From Cyclaneusma minus (taxonomy: Eukaryota > Ascomycota > Leotiomycetes > Marthamycetales > Marthamycetaceae), in the NCBI GenBank assembly GCA_037179335.1, contig JAKZHN010000004.1, positions 1,674,001-1,738,000 on the forward strand: a stretch of DNA of 64,000 nt, given 5' to 3'. Of the stretch, positions 1-11,420 are shown in pieces; position 1 is the first letter of the stretch; every line of letters begins with the position of its first letter. The notes below the pieces were generated by a model, which saw only the letters and a program-made list of their open reading frames with translations, ran no database searches and was not told where the DNA came from. The position numbers were made by a program, and so were the translations under genes.

Positions 1-3000
1 TATAAGCTTTTAAATAAGTTTTATAATAATTTAAAGCTTTTTTTTTATAAATTTAGTAAATTCCGTATTTTATTTCAAAGCCGCTAAAATTTTAATTTTT
101 TATACCTTTTTTTAAAGCCTTTTTACTTAGCTAAAAATATTAAAGGCCTTTTTAATTTAGCAGCTATAATATAAAATTAATATTAATTTCTAAAAAGCTA
201 TAATAGGCTTTCGCTTTAAAACCCTTTTTAAAGCTATCAACCATTACCGCCAAATAAAAAAAAACCGGAAACTCTTTATTAAAAATACCAAACGCATAGC
301 TATTTCGGCCTTTATTTTTTCTATTAATATACCCAGTTTTTAATTTCTTTAAATTCGCTTAGCTTTTAAGCTTTTTTAATTTAAAATTAAACAGCGCTTT
401 TTTTCAAATATATTTCTAATACTTATTGGCTTTAAAAGCCTTAAATGCTTTAAATATAGCAAATATAAATATTATATTAGAATATATTTAAATTCCAAAA
501 ATCCTTTTATTAATACCATTAATTATAATATAAATAATAATAAATTTAAAAAGCCTAAAACAAAAGTCCAGTAAAAATAAATACCGCTAAAACAAACTAC
601 TGCTTTGGCTATTAAATTAAAAAATACCTAGCTGCCAATAGAATTGCATTTAATAGCCTAATATATATAATATTAATTTTTGTCTATTTTTTTAAAAATG
701 CCCCATATTTAGCTATTAATTTTATTATTATTTCTATTATTTTTAAAAATACAAAATTATTTACTATTAATATTTTAATAAATATAAAAGCATTTTTTTT
801 TATTAATTATTTTATTATAGCGTAATTTATTTAATATAATAGCTTAAATTTCATTATTTTATATAGGCCTATTTTAATAGCAGCTTTTAATAACTTCATT
901 TTTATATTTATTATTTAAACCTTTTATTTTTAATTTTCAATTTAAAACCATTAACTTTTTTTTTATATATAATTTTTCATATAAAATATTATAATATAAT
1001 TTTTAAAAAAGCCTATTTAAAATTATATAATATAATAATTAATAACGCTATTAATAAAATCCATTTTCTTTTTAGCCATTATAATTATATAAAGGCCATT
1101 TAATAAAAGTTCTTTATATAATAAAATAATATATTAAATTTTCGGCGCATTAAAAAACCTGCCTTTTTTATATTTAAAAGGCTTCTATCCCTTAAAAGCA
1201 TCTAATATAGGCTTTCCAAGCTTAAAGCCTTTTTATGGATTTTAATTTTATACCCCAAATTTACTATTGCTTTAATAGAAATAGCGGGAGCAATATTATT
1301 ACTTTTTACCCAATTAAGCAAATCCTTTTTATTTAGAATTGCAATAAAGCTATTAAATAAATAATCTATTATCAATTTTTAAATAATAATAAAGTTTTTT
1401 GCATATTTTAACAACCGGATATCTCCAGCGCATTCCAATAGCCTAATAGGTTTGCTAAAAAAAGAATGCCATTAAATCAGGTTAAAAATAATATTATAAA
1501 ATAAAATAATAATATAAATATTTTCACTCCATTTTTTGAACTCTTGGTTAAATTTATTTTAAATTCATTTTCCAGGTCCCGCTTTCTAAAAAAGCAAATA
1601 GCCTGCTAATTACAGCGTTAAAAATTAAAGAAAAAATATAAAAGAAAAATTACTCTAGTATTTTTTAAGCATTTTTTAAAAACCCAAAGCTTTAAGCCTC
1701 CCCCTCCAATAATAAATGGGAATTTTAAACGCTATTGCTTAGCAAAGCCTGTTTAAATTTATATTATTAATATTCCAGCTTTTATTTATTATATTTATTA
1801 AGCCAAAAAAATAAAAATCCAAATTTTTGCTATATTAATTAAAAAAATTAATAAGGCTTTTAAAAAACATCCAAAAAAAATACAATTTTATATATCTAAA
1901 TATTATAAGCGCTACATAAATATTTTAGCAAATAAGCTTTTTATTAATTTTTTAAATACCAGCCTTAAAATTATTATATTAAGCTTATAAATCCTATATT
2001 ATAATAAATTTGCCTTATTTATAATCTAATTTAAAGAAAAACTGGCAATATTTTGCCAATAATTTTAAAATTATTTTAAATCAGATTTTATTATATTTAG
2101 CTAAGTATTTTATATTTTCCCAATATTATTTGCCCAAAATTCTAATAAGAAATTCCGGTTTTATATTAATTATAAACGGCTAAATAAGCTTATTAAAGAA
2201 AATAGCTATTTTTTTGCTTTTAATTAAGAATCTTATTTTTTATATTTCCGGGGCTAAATATCTAATTAAAATTAATGTTTAATAAATATTTTATAAAATT
2301 AAATTTTAAATTTTAAAAAATAAAAAGCTTATTACTTTTAATATATTATATAGCTAATTTAAATATAAAATAATACTATTTAGGCTTTATAATAGCCTGG
2401 CTATTTTTTTAGCAATTAATAAATAATATTTTATAGGCTTATTTAAATAATTTTATAATAGCTTATATAGATAACCTGCTTATTTATAGCAAAATATTAG
2501 AAAAATACCAATAATATATTAGTAAAATATTAAAGGCCTTAAGTAAAACTGGTTTTCAAGCTAATTTAAATAAATTAATATTTAAGATTTAAAAAATTAA
2601 ATTTTTAAACATAATAATCGAAATTAATAGCTGCTGTATAATTTTAATAAATTTAAAAAAAGAATAAATTAGCAAAAGTCTATTATTATTAAAAGTACTT
2701 TAGCAATTTTTAGGCTTGATTAATTATTTTTGCTAATTTATTAAAAATTATACAATTATAACCAAGCTTTTGCATATTTTTATATATATTAAAAATCAAT
2801 TATTCCAGTTTATTTTCTTAGCCCGAAAAGCCGTTTATATTTTTAAATAAATAATTACCATATTTTAATATTGGCCTATTATATTTAAGGCAAAATTATA
2901 TATATTAAAATTAATATTTTAAACTATATATTAAAAGCCGATTTTTTAAAAAGCAAAAATATAAATAACTAATTCAAGCCTATTATTTATTATTTTAAAT

Positions 3001-6000
3001 AAATATCAAGGCTAGAAATTAATTATTTTATTTATAATAAAAAGCTTTTAGCTATTATAAATCCATTTAAAAAATAGCGGAATTATATTATTAATATAAA
3101 ATAGGCAATTTAAATGCTTATTAATTATAGAAAATTAAAATATTTTATTATTAAAGAAACTAAATAAAAAATAGGCTAATTGGCAAAATATTTTTGCAAA
3201 TATTAATTTCAAAATTCAAAATATTTCCGAAAGAATTAATAGCAAGCCAAATATTTTTATAAAGCGTTTTTAAGATTATTTTTTAAATTTTAAAAATTCC
3301 AGAAATAAATATATAAATCAAATATTGCTTTTAAAATAAAACTGGGCTATTAAATTTAATTTTATAAAAGTTCTAAAAGCCTTTAAAATATTAAAGGCTT
3401 TTTAAAACCAATATTTAAAACCAATAAAACCGGGCCTAAAAGCCCTTAAAGCCTTTGAAAGGAAAGCCTTAGAAAATCCGGGAGAGAAATATCCTTTAAA
3501 AAAGGAAAATCCGGATTTAAAAGCCAATTTAAATAAGCCGGATTTTAAAATGCTGCCGGCGAATAAATATAATCCTATTTAAAAAATAATTCCGCTTTTT
3601 AAATTATAGTTTAAAAATAAATACTGCCAAAAAATTAAAAGGCTATTTATTATTAGGGCTTATATGAATTTTCTATTAATTTTATTTAAATGCTTTATTA
3701 ATTAAAACAGCCAGCTATTTAAATATTATAAGCTAATTTATATTTTTAAATAAAAAGAAGCCCGCCTAAAAATTATTAAATTAATATATAAATTAATAAT
3801 ATATAGGCATATTATTATTATTGTTATAAATTATTTTATTATTCAATTTATCCAATTACCGGGATATGCACTTGGGGTTTATAATATATATAAATTTATT
3901 ATTATAAAAAAAATTGTTATTTAAATTAATTTCCCTTTTTAAGCTAGAAAATAAAAACTTTGATTTTTGGTAGAAATTCGGCGAAATATAGGGTAAATTT
4001 ATAGCCAATTTAATATATATTTGAAAAGCGGATTTGCGAATTTTTTAATATTGAATTATAATAATATTTTAATTGCCTTGCTTTAATTTAAAATTTAAAA
4101 ATCTATATATATATAATTTATCTTTTTATTTTCAATTTCTACGCTATATTTTGCTTTTATTTTATTTTTTTATGCTTTTTTCTTTTTCCTGTTTTTTAAT
4201 TTTTTTTAATTGGAATTGGAATTTATTTTTCCAATTTGTATTTTTTTTTCTCTATTATATTAATTTATATAAAAACAAGACCCCGTATTGCCTAAGCTTT
4301 AATGCCAAAATCCTATTTCTTTCCATTTTCAAAATAATTTTGGCGCTATATTGGCTTTGGCCCAATATTGTTTATATTATAATAGAATTAACAATAATTA
4401 ATTAAATATATACTATAAAATATCCAAAACGCCGCTGGCATTAAATTGGAAAATAAAAAATATGCAATAATTATTTTAAACTAGGCAAAATAGCTAATGG
4501 CTATTTAAAATATTATCGGCCTAATTGTTTTATATAATTAATATATAAATTAAGCTTTTTATAAAAAAAATCAAGTATAAAAAGCCTAGATTTCTTATTA
4601 TTGCTTTAGAATAATTAAAATTTATTTAGCACTATTTTATATTGCTTAATAATTATTTAGAAAATCGCTAGCGAGCGAAACTTAGGGCTTTTTGCAAAAA
4701 TTAAATTCACGATTTGCATAATTGACGTTATATAGGCTTGCCCGGAACAGTAATAATAAAAATTACCATTAAGCCACGAAAGCTATATAGGCATATTAAT
4801 AAAGCTAAAACCTTTTAATATATTTAACGTTAATTTATATATAAAAAATAACGCTAAATACTGCTAAATTTATTCGCAATTGCTAAAAATATTGGCGCTC
4901 CAAGCCAGTTAAGCAAAAATATTAAAGCTATTTACAATTTCTCCGGACAATTATACGGCTTTAAAAATATATTATAATAAATATTGTTATTGGCCTATTA
5001 TTTAATAAAAGCAAAAATACTATTATAATTATAATAAATTGCTTTTTAAAAATAATTTATCTAATATTTTATTTTTTAAATTTAATAATACTAAAACTTT
5101 CTTTATTAAATAAATAGCCCAGCTATTTTTAAAATATATTGTTAAATTTTATAAATTTTTAAAAAGCATTGTTTTTACTAAAAATCCCCAATTTATAGCT
5201 AAATTTTAAAAGCAGCTATATTCTTTTTAAATATTAATTACCGCCTATTTATTATAGCTTATTTTAAAATTAATAAATAAATAAAGCAAATAAATACTAA
5301 ATTGAAGCGGCTATTAAAATTCTATTGCAATAATAATAAAAAAGGCAAAATTCCTAGTTTATATTAAATTTGCCATTAATAACCATATTAGCCAAATTAT
5401 TGGAATAATTTCTTTTTATGCTATTTATAATCAATATTTTACCATTTTATATTTATTTTTTGATATTTATTTTTTAAATTAATACCGGCCTATTATTAGA
5501 AAAAATGCAATTAAATTTATTAAAAATATAAAATATATATTAAAAACATTTATAAAAAAATTAGATTTTTTTAAAAGCGTATAATTTATTATACCAATTG
5601 CCAAAAACGCCTATACCCAGCTTATTAAATTAATAATCAAATTTATTTATTTATTAAAAATATTAAAATTTCTAAAAAAAAGCTGGAATTTTAATTTATA
5701 AGCCTATTTACAATTATTAAATAATACAAATTGGTTTTTTTTATTTTAAATTTATTTTAGCTATATTTAAATAATAATATATACCCTATTTTTTATATTA
5801 GCCTATTATTTTATAACCAAAATAATTTATTTCCCGGCCAAAAGCCTAAGCTATTATTATTTTTACTATTAAAAAAAAAGAATACTAAAAAATAAAATAT
5901 ATTTTTAATTTTCAAATATTAAAAAAGGCTATTTAGTATTAAGCTAAATAAGCTAAATATAATATTAGTAAAAAATAAGAATATAAAAATAAATTTAATT

Positions 6001-6133
6001 TCGAATTTCAGGCTTAACAGCACCAAAACCACCTTAATATACTTGGCTATAAGCAAATAAGGCTAAAATATAGGGCTTAATTACCCAGGGGCTATTCGCT
6101 TAACAAAGCTTGCTTTAATGAGGGGGAAAATAA
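1..6133 (+). mobile_element. RIP-degraded Ty3/gypsy retrotransposon, internal region
   Basis: This AT-rich block has no intact long ORF, but translation through stops on the + strand recovers gypsy pol domains in the right order. About 2130-2510 is reverse transcriptase, ending in a motif read as AYIDNLLIYSK (canonical YxDD changed to YIDN). It is followed by a GFQANLNK stretch and an FLGLINYFC linker near 2700-2760. RNase H lies near 3015-3100 (EINYFIYNKKLLAI). Integrase lies near 5110-5480 (AQLFLKYIVKFYKFLKSIVF, then an NPQFIAKF motif). Most breaks are Gln-to-TAA or Asp-to-Asn changes, as RIP would produce. The left end and 5' LTR are not identified, and 1-2000 may include other elements. 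Family assignment is firm; exact boundaries are not. Confidence 0.85.
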
Positions 6134-6345
6134 TGTTACAGGGTTAAAGGTAAAGGCCTTAGGCAGCCATTTCTAAAGCAATTACATTGCTCCTTTATTT
6201 TTATAGCTTTTTTATCAAAGCTGGAGCTATATAAAATAAAAAGGCAAAGCTCTCCAAATCTCTTTTTCTTTTTTTAGTTTCACTGATCCAGTCTTTACCT
6301 ACTGCTTATTCGGGCTCTTGGCTCCCTCAATAGGTCTCCGTGACA
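6134..6345 (+). repeat. 3' LTR of the gypsy element, with polypurine tract just upstream
   Basis: A purine run (AGGGGGAAAA, 6121-6130) sits three bases before TGTTACAGGG, the expected layout of a polypurine tract followed by a 3' LTR. The segment ends in CTCCGTGACA, so its ends form a short TGTTAC/GTGACA inverted repeat. A TATAAAATAAAAAGG box lies near 6231-6245. This agrees with the + orientation of pol to the left. The 5' LTR partner was not found, and the base composition returns to normal just to the right, so this marks the transposon/host edge. Confidence 0.7.
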
Positions 6346-7631
6346 CTATTTAAATTTTCGGCAACCGGAAATTCGCGATTAGCGCCATTAGCAGCACCAC
6401 CGCATACGCCACCTTTTGCAGCACCCTTATAAGCATCCCCACAGCCCCCCCAATTTCTTTTATTGCTGCAAGGCGCTAGGAAGCTATGCGGAAATAGCGT
6501 GTAAAGGCTTTTTTAAAGACCGCCGGTATTGCCGCTAGCATTGCCTCGGAATCTAGTATCGACTGCCATTGCGAATTGGAAAAGAAATTAATTTGAGTAA
6601 AAAACAGAAATAGTAATTTATCGCGAAATAAAAATAAAAATAGCTGGCGGCCGGTCTGCAAAACGCGTTGCTAAAAAGGTGAAAATATCAATTTCTTAGA
6701 AACTCTATTTATGCGCTTTTGGCTAGCCAAGAGCTCCGTGCGCTCCCCGCACGTAACACCGGCCGCCAGCTGATCTCTTGACATAAAACCAACCATTCAA
6801 AGGATGCCTAGATGAATCATGGGGCAATTTTGCACAGGGCATCGATACGTGCCGGAGTCCTTTGGATCATAGTTCTAGTACATAACGCAGCAAATTCCCC
6901 CTTCATACCATTTCGTAGTCGCTCTAAGCTTAACTCCCCTACCTCATGTGAAAGGGAATACCATTTTAACCAGATTCCTGATTTACCCAGATATTTTCCA
7001 CGCCCATACTAACTACTGCTCCTCCCACAACAAGGTCGCCGAGGATCTTCAAGTGGAGTTGCCGGAGTAGTTTCTATGCACCCGGGGCCTCGTAAAAGCA
7101 GAAGATCGAAGAGATTGGATAGAATGGAGGCTAAAGAGAGGAGGCTAGGAGCCCGCCTCTCAGGCTTTCAGGTGTATATGTAAGGCCTCAAGCTGACTAA
7201 TAGGTGCCCCGGCATTAGGCTTCTAATATCTACGGGCACCATAAGCAACACACACTACAGAACCTCTTTTCTGAGTTTCTGAACAGTTCTTGAAGCCTCG
7301 AGCCCATACAGCACCATTCCCTGCGCTAGCTTAGCGCCTTCACTGCTATATCAGCAGTCCTTATCTAGACCTTCCCGATGCCTGCACCTACGTCCCACAA
7401 CAACAGTGGACACTCAGACCTGAGCTATCGCCACACTCCAAAATTCAACAATCGTCCTCTTAACCCTTGCTACCGAGCGGAAACAACTCCTGCGACTCCT
7501 TGCTGCCAGAACCCATTCTGCCGCACCGACATTATCGCTTCTGACGTCTCGAGCTCTGATCCGCTCGGGGTCCAACGTTTGCATATCTGACCAATGCAAG
7601 CTATGGCAGGTCGACTTCCCGAATCAGCATC
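6346..7631. other. Intergenic sequence between transposon edge and first gene
   Basis: GC content returns to balanced levels across this stretch. Only short ORFs of 60-105 codons occur, in several frames and without recognisable domains. The last few hundred bases are the likely promoter and 5' UTR of the gene at 7632. No RNA gene or mobile element recognised. Confidence 0.5.
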
Positions 7632-8831
7632 ATGACCTCTCGATTGGTTATTCAGGTTCCCACTCCGACTCCGTTCTCGGAAGTCAACGCCGTCGTCGCT
7701 GGCAACGTGCTGGTCTTGGCCACGAAGCACAACGGGCGAAACTTCTTGTGTTTGAACTGTATGGGACATATCAGCAAGCAAAAGCAATCAGACCCGCATG
7801 GTCCCGTGAAGATCGGTGACCGTGGCTTGTCTGGTCATACGTGCAAGCACTGCAACACCAAGATCTGGCACGGGGAAGAGGAGTTGGATAACGGAAGCCT
7901 GGTCGCGACCCCAGCCAAGAAACCACAGAAGATCATCGAGCCGGAGCATGGGTCTAACGAGTCGCGAAAATCGCCACAGCGATCTGTGCTTCAGCCCAAT
8001 CCTCCATGCCTTACAACGGTCAGCTCAGGAGATGCACGTACCAATGTTCAGACGCGAGCTTCTCAGTCAGGCACCAGCAAAGACTTGACAGACCCAGAAA
8101 CCGCCAAGCAGCCGCCGAGTCACAGTGGACCGATCAAGCGGAAGCTACAGAGAAGAACGCCCCTGGCCAGCAAGCTGGAGCCAATGGGGCAGCGCATCTC
8201 TCCCGGCCCCATGGGTCCAAGTTCTGATGAGATCCAAAAGTCAAGCACCGAGCCCTACCTCGGAACGGACTCTGATCGCGATGGGACTCATTCTGGAACC
8301 ACATCTCCTGTGAAGAAGCGGCAGAGACTCCAAGCAAGGACGCGACACAAGCCTTCGCACGCCAAGGCTCGATCCTCTCAGACTCAGTCAAGGTCATTTC
8401 CTCCCGCCTCCAAGTGTGGACAGCCTGTCCTTGGCTACGTTGCGCCATACGTCGAAGACGCGCCCGAAGACATCGAGGACCACAGTAATATCAGCATGGA
8501 CCTGGTGCTCGAACAGATCTCTCCCTTATCTGGCAAGCCTGCGGTTCCCGCCAAGTCGGGAGTCCCCTGGCAAAAGGAAGCATCTCGTCAAACACAGTTC
8601 CCAGCGGAAAAAGGTACACACCAGCATGACCTCAAGGGCTCTCGCAAGCCACCGATTCCGTCCAAGCCTGAAGTCCTGTCGAAGTCCGAAGCCCCCGGCA
8701 AGAATGAAGCCTTCTATCATACGCGACTCCATCAAAAGCGTCCAATGCAGCAGAATGCGAACGCCGAGCGCAGGCCCCAACTCCAGCGTGAATCGAGACC
8801 TTACCGCCAGCCAGGGGGCTCACACAAATAA
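7632..8831 (+). CDS. Zinc-ribbon-like orphan protein with disordered tail (paralogue 1, intronless)
   Basis: 399 aa, single exon. Residues about 25-75 hold a two-knuckle cysteine module: C40-L-N-C43 and C71-K-H-C74, 27 residues apart, preceded by a beta-strand-like NVLVLATKHNGRNFLC segment. The same module recurs in the genes at 10058 and 13966, so the three are tandem paralogues. The rest (about 80-399) is Ser/Pro/Lys/Gln-rich and predicted by eye to be disordered, with many SP/TP and KR patches and short repeats such as SKPEVLSKSEAPGK. The paralogues have introns at two conserved positions in the module; here the reading frame runs straight through both, so this copy probably lost them. The start is the first ATG before the module. 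Function unknown; zinc binding is inferred from cysteine spacing only. A nuclear or chromatin role is conceivable but unsupported. Confidence 0.7.
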   Translation: MTSRLVIQVPTPTPFSEVNAVVAGNVLVLATKHNGRNFLCLNCMGHISKQKQSDPHGPVKIGDRGLSGHTCKHCNTKIWHGEEELDNGSLVATPAKKPQKIIEPEHGSNESRKSPQRSVLQPNPPCLTTVSSGDARTNVQTRASQSGTSKDLTDPETAKQPPSHSGPIKRKLQRRTPLASKLEPMGQRISPGPMGPSSDEIQKSSTEPYLGTDSDRDGTHSGTTSPVKKRQRLQARTRHKPSHAKARSSQTQSRSFPPASKCGQPVLGYVAPYVEDAPEDIEDHSNISMDLVLEQISPLSGKPAVPAKSGVPWQKEASRQTQFPAEKGTHQHDLKGSRKPPIPSKPEVLSKSEAPGKNEAFYHTRLHQKRPMQQNANAERRPQLQRESRPYRQPGGSHK

Positions 8832-10057
8832 AGAGATCTCCGAGAGTCGCGCATCTACTCCTCCCCTGAAGATCCATGGCGAAAGCGCGTTTAGAGACAC
8901 GCGGTGGGGAGCATTGGAATCATCGAGTTGCTTCTTCATGTTGGAACAGGGGTTGTCCAGTGGCTCGGCAGTTATCAGGTTCTAGTGATAGTTTTGAAAC
9001 CGCATAGATTCACCAGATTGGGCGATCATGCGAAGTTCAGGGTCGTTTGTGTCCCATAGCTGGACGCTTGAGAGGAGACATGATCTTGCATTGAAACTTT
9101 TGGAAATCGTCTTCAGAAGGAGCCTGGGGTGAGACGTCTCGAGTGGATTTGCGGTGGTTTGAAGGATTTCACATTGGATGTTGGTCTCCTGCGAATCAGA
9201 GGCTGTATTTCAGGGTTATGGTGTATGGCCCGGAGAGATATCTGGATGACTTAGTATCTGGTTGCACCCAAGTCTACCCTGGGATATGTCCAGAGTAGCC
9301 AGAGCTTCTGGCTAGGTGCTGATGGGGACTAGCGCTCCTCTCAGAGAACCTCCGAGGTTCATGACCCAAATATTGGCGGCTAGATAGTAGCATGAAATTC
9401 CATGACAACCCGCCTGAATCAGCAGATATGAAGCATCAGTTCAACTTGGCAAGTAGCCTTTGTGGAAACTCGTTTCCTCGCGCTTCTGGACTCGGATTCT
9501 CGATCTGAGCCAATTGTGGACATGAAGAAAAATGTGAAGTTCGATGATAAGACCTCTTCAGTATCTCCCCTGTACCCCCTCCCCTTGAAGAGCCATGTTA
9601 GGCATCCAGGCCGCCGCCGCCCTTTCCGAGGGTAGCTTCAGGCCAATCGGCCAATCGCATTCTTCCATCACTTTTCCGCTGTCGTAGAAACTTGTATGTA
9701 CTGCTCCTCCCAAGAGACCAGGAAATTCGTGCTCCGTTGTTTACGCCGCCGTCCCCTTAGCGACCAGGCAGCGACCAAGTTTCTTTGTCCCATTGTCAGC
9801 CATTGTCAGCGCCCGCTGCTGACTCCCAGCATAAGTAGTACCCAAGCTCCTCCTCTGCTTTACATATTCAACACATCGCACAGATACCAACTCTGAGGAT
9901 TGAATTGTTGATCTGTTGCAACTTCCAGAGCTATTCCAACTTCCAGATTCGTTGAAGCTTCGAGATCGATAACAAATTGACAATTCATCATTCCACTGCA
10001 GACGCCCCTCCGAGCTGCAAGCAACCAGATATTCTGCTCGATCTCGCCATCGCAATT
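8832..10057. other. Intergenic region between paralogues 1 and 2
   Basis: About 1.2 kb of balanced composition without a credible gene. The final 300-400 bp, pyrimidine-rich in places, is the likely promoter and 5' UTR of the next gene. Short ORFs on both strands have no recognisable features. Confidence 0.5.
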
Positions 10058-11420
10058 ATGATGGCATTCAAGACTGCTGAGCCTCATGGCTGTGATCTTG
10101 ACGGCAGTAAGTACTTCGCGTCTTGTATCATAGTTTAGTCTCGCTGACGCTCCGCTAGACATCATTTGCGTCAGTCTCAGAAATGGAAGCATAAACTTCC
10201 TGTGTGGTGGGTCATTGGTCGTCCTGGCCTGAACGATCGAGCTATCACTGACTTCAGCAGGGCAATGTGCAGAGCCTCTGGGAAGACTGACAGCCGTCGA
10301 CAAGCATGGTGTCCCGGGCATAGGCCGACGCGTGCTAGACTTTAAGAGATGTCCAAATCCCTCTTGTGGAGAGCTTGCTCTTCCCAGGAAGGACCTCGTG
10401 ACACTTCAAGGCTCGTTCTCCCAAGAAGATCCCATCCCAGTACCTCCTAAAGTAGCAAGCCCACTGGCCCGCCAAATCAAGAAAACTGTGACACCTCGTT
10501 CCAAGTCTGAGCCTGTCCTGTCCACACGGTCGCAGAAGTCCAGATCCGTGGGAGTGGTGTTCGTCCAGTCACAAACTGAACCTCAACTCGGAACACGTGT
10601 GTTGCAAAAGGAAGGCACCAAGGCGCAAGTCATGAAACCACTCCCTGAGTCCCCAAAGTGCTGTGGCGAACTTCAGGCAATCTCTGATGCGAGGCGTCTC
10701 AGTCCAGTACGACAGCGACAGACTCATTGTGCTCTACCGCCCTCCACTCAGAAGCAATCCGGACAGCAAGCCCGAGCTGGACAGTTTGAGCATCGAAGTC
10801 CAATGGTCCATAACGCAGTACACCAATCGCCAGCGAGCGACATCATCGAAAGAAAGCCTGTCACAGCTTTGAGGTTGAATCAGGCTCTTCCAGCTGAGCC
10901 TTCCCTCCAAACCGTCAGATTTGATGAGCCAGTTCTTCCCAAGCCTGTTACGATGGAAAACAGACATCATCGGGCTGAGATTCCCCATCTACCACTGCCT
11001 CACGGCCATATTACATCGAGCGACGAATGTGGTCAGTCAGCCTCGGTTGTTTCAACTCTCAGGCCAGGACCGACCACATCAACCATGAATAGCGGCGAGA
11101 TCATCGAAGAAACGTTTGCAACCACCACGTCGAAGACAACACCCATGCTCGAATCGAGGAACAAGAGTGTCACTTCTCCTCATCCTGTACCGGTTCGTCG
11201 AAGCCCCAAGAAGTCGGCTCTGGCCAAGACAGCTGTTTCGGGATTCCGACAAGTCCACTGGCCGGATGTCACACCTTGCCCGCCGCCTCACGGATCCTTT
11301 AAGCCGAACATGGCCTCCGCAAAATCCCCATTCGATTGCTCGCACGAAGGCCAGCCGACTTCCTCTCCGGTCTCCGAAGAACTGCTGGGGTGCGTTGGTG
11401 AAGACATCAAGGACTGGTGA
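10058..11420 (+). CDS. Zinc-ribbon-like orphan protein with disordered tail (paralogue 2)
   Basis: Three exons: 10058-10106, 10159-10206 and 10261-11420, giving 418 aa. Introns of 52 and 54 bp have GTAAGT/TAG and GTGGGT/CAG ends and CTGAC branch sites. Splicing rebuilds the family module: N17-IICVSLRNGSINFLC32-GQ-C35, then after 27 residues C63-PNPS-C68. The second knuckle is CxxxxC instead of CxxC, an oddity of this copy. Both introns interrupt in phase 1 at the same places as in the gene at 13966 (before the NV/NI strand, and inside the Gly codon after the first Cys). Residues about 75-418 are Ser/Pro-rich and disordered-looking, with SKSEPVL and QTEPQLGT motifs resembling paralogue 1. The ATG could be either of two adjacent codons (10058 or 10061). 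Unspliced, the tail appears as an ORF from 10332. Function unknown. Confidence 0.75.

Noticed and set aside
4073..4405. 110-codon ORF rich in Phe/Leu/Tyr in the first AT block
   Set aside because: Composition-driven open frame in RIP-mutated DNA, lying within the gypsy remnant; no membrane-protein family recognised.
8416..8985. 189-codon ORF overlapping the end of paralogue 1
   Set aside because: Different frame of the Ser/Pro-rich coding region; no cysteine module or conservation with the paralogues.
9860..10321. 153-codon - strand ORF over the first exons of paralogue 2
   Set aside because: The + strand spliced frame rebuilds the conserved cysteine module, so the antisense frame is a shadow.
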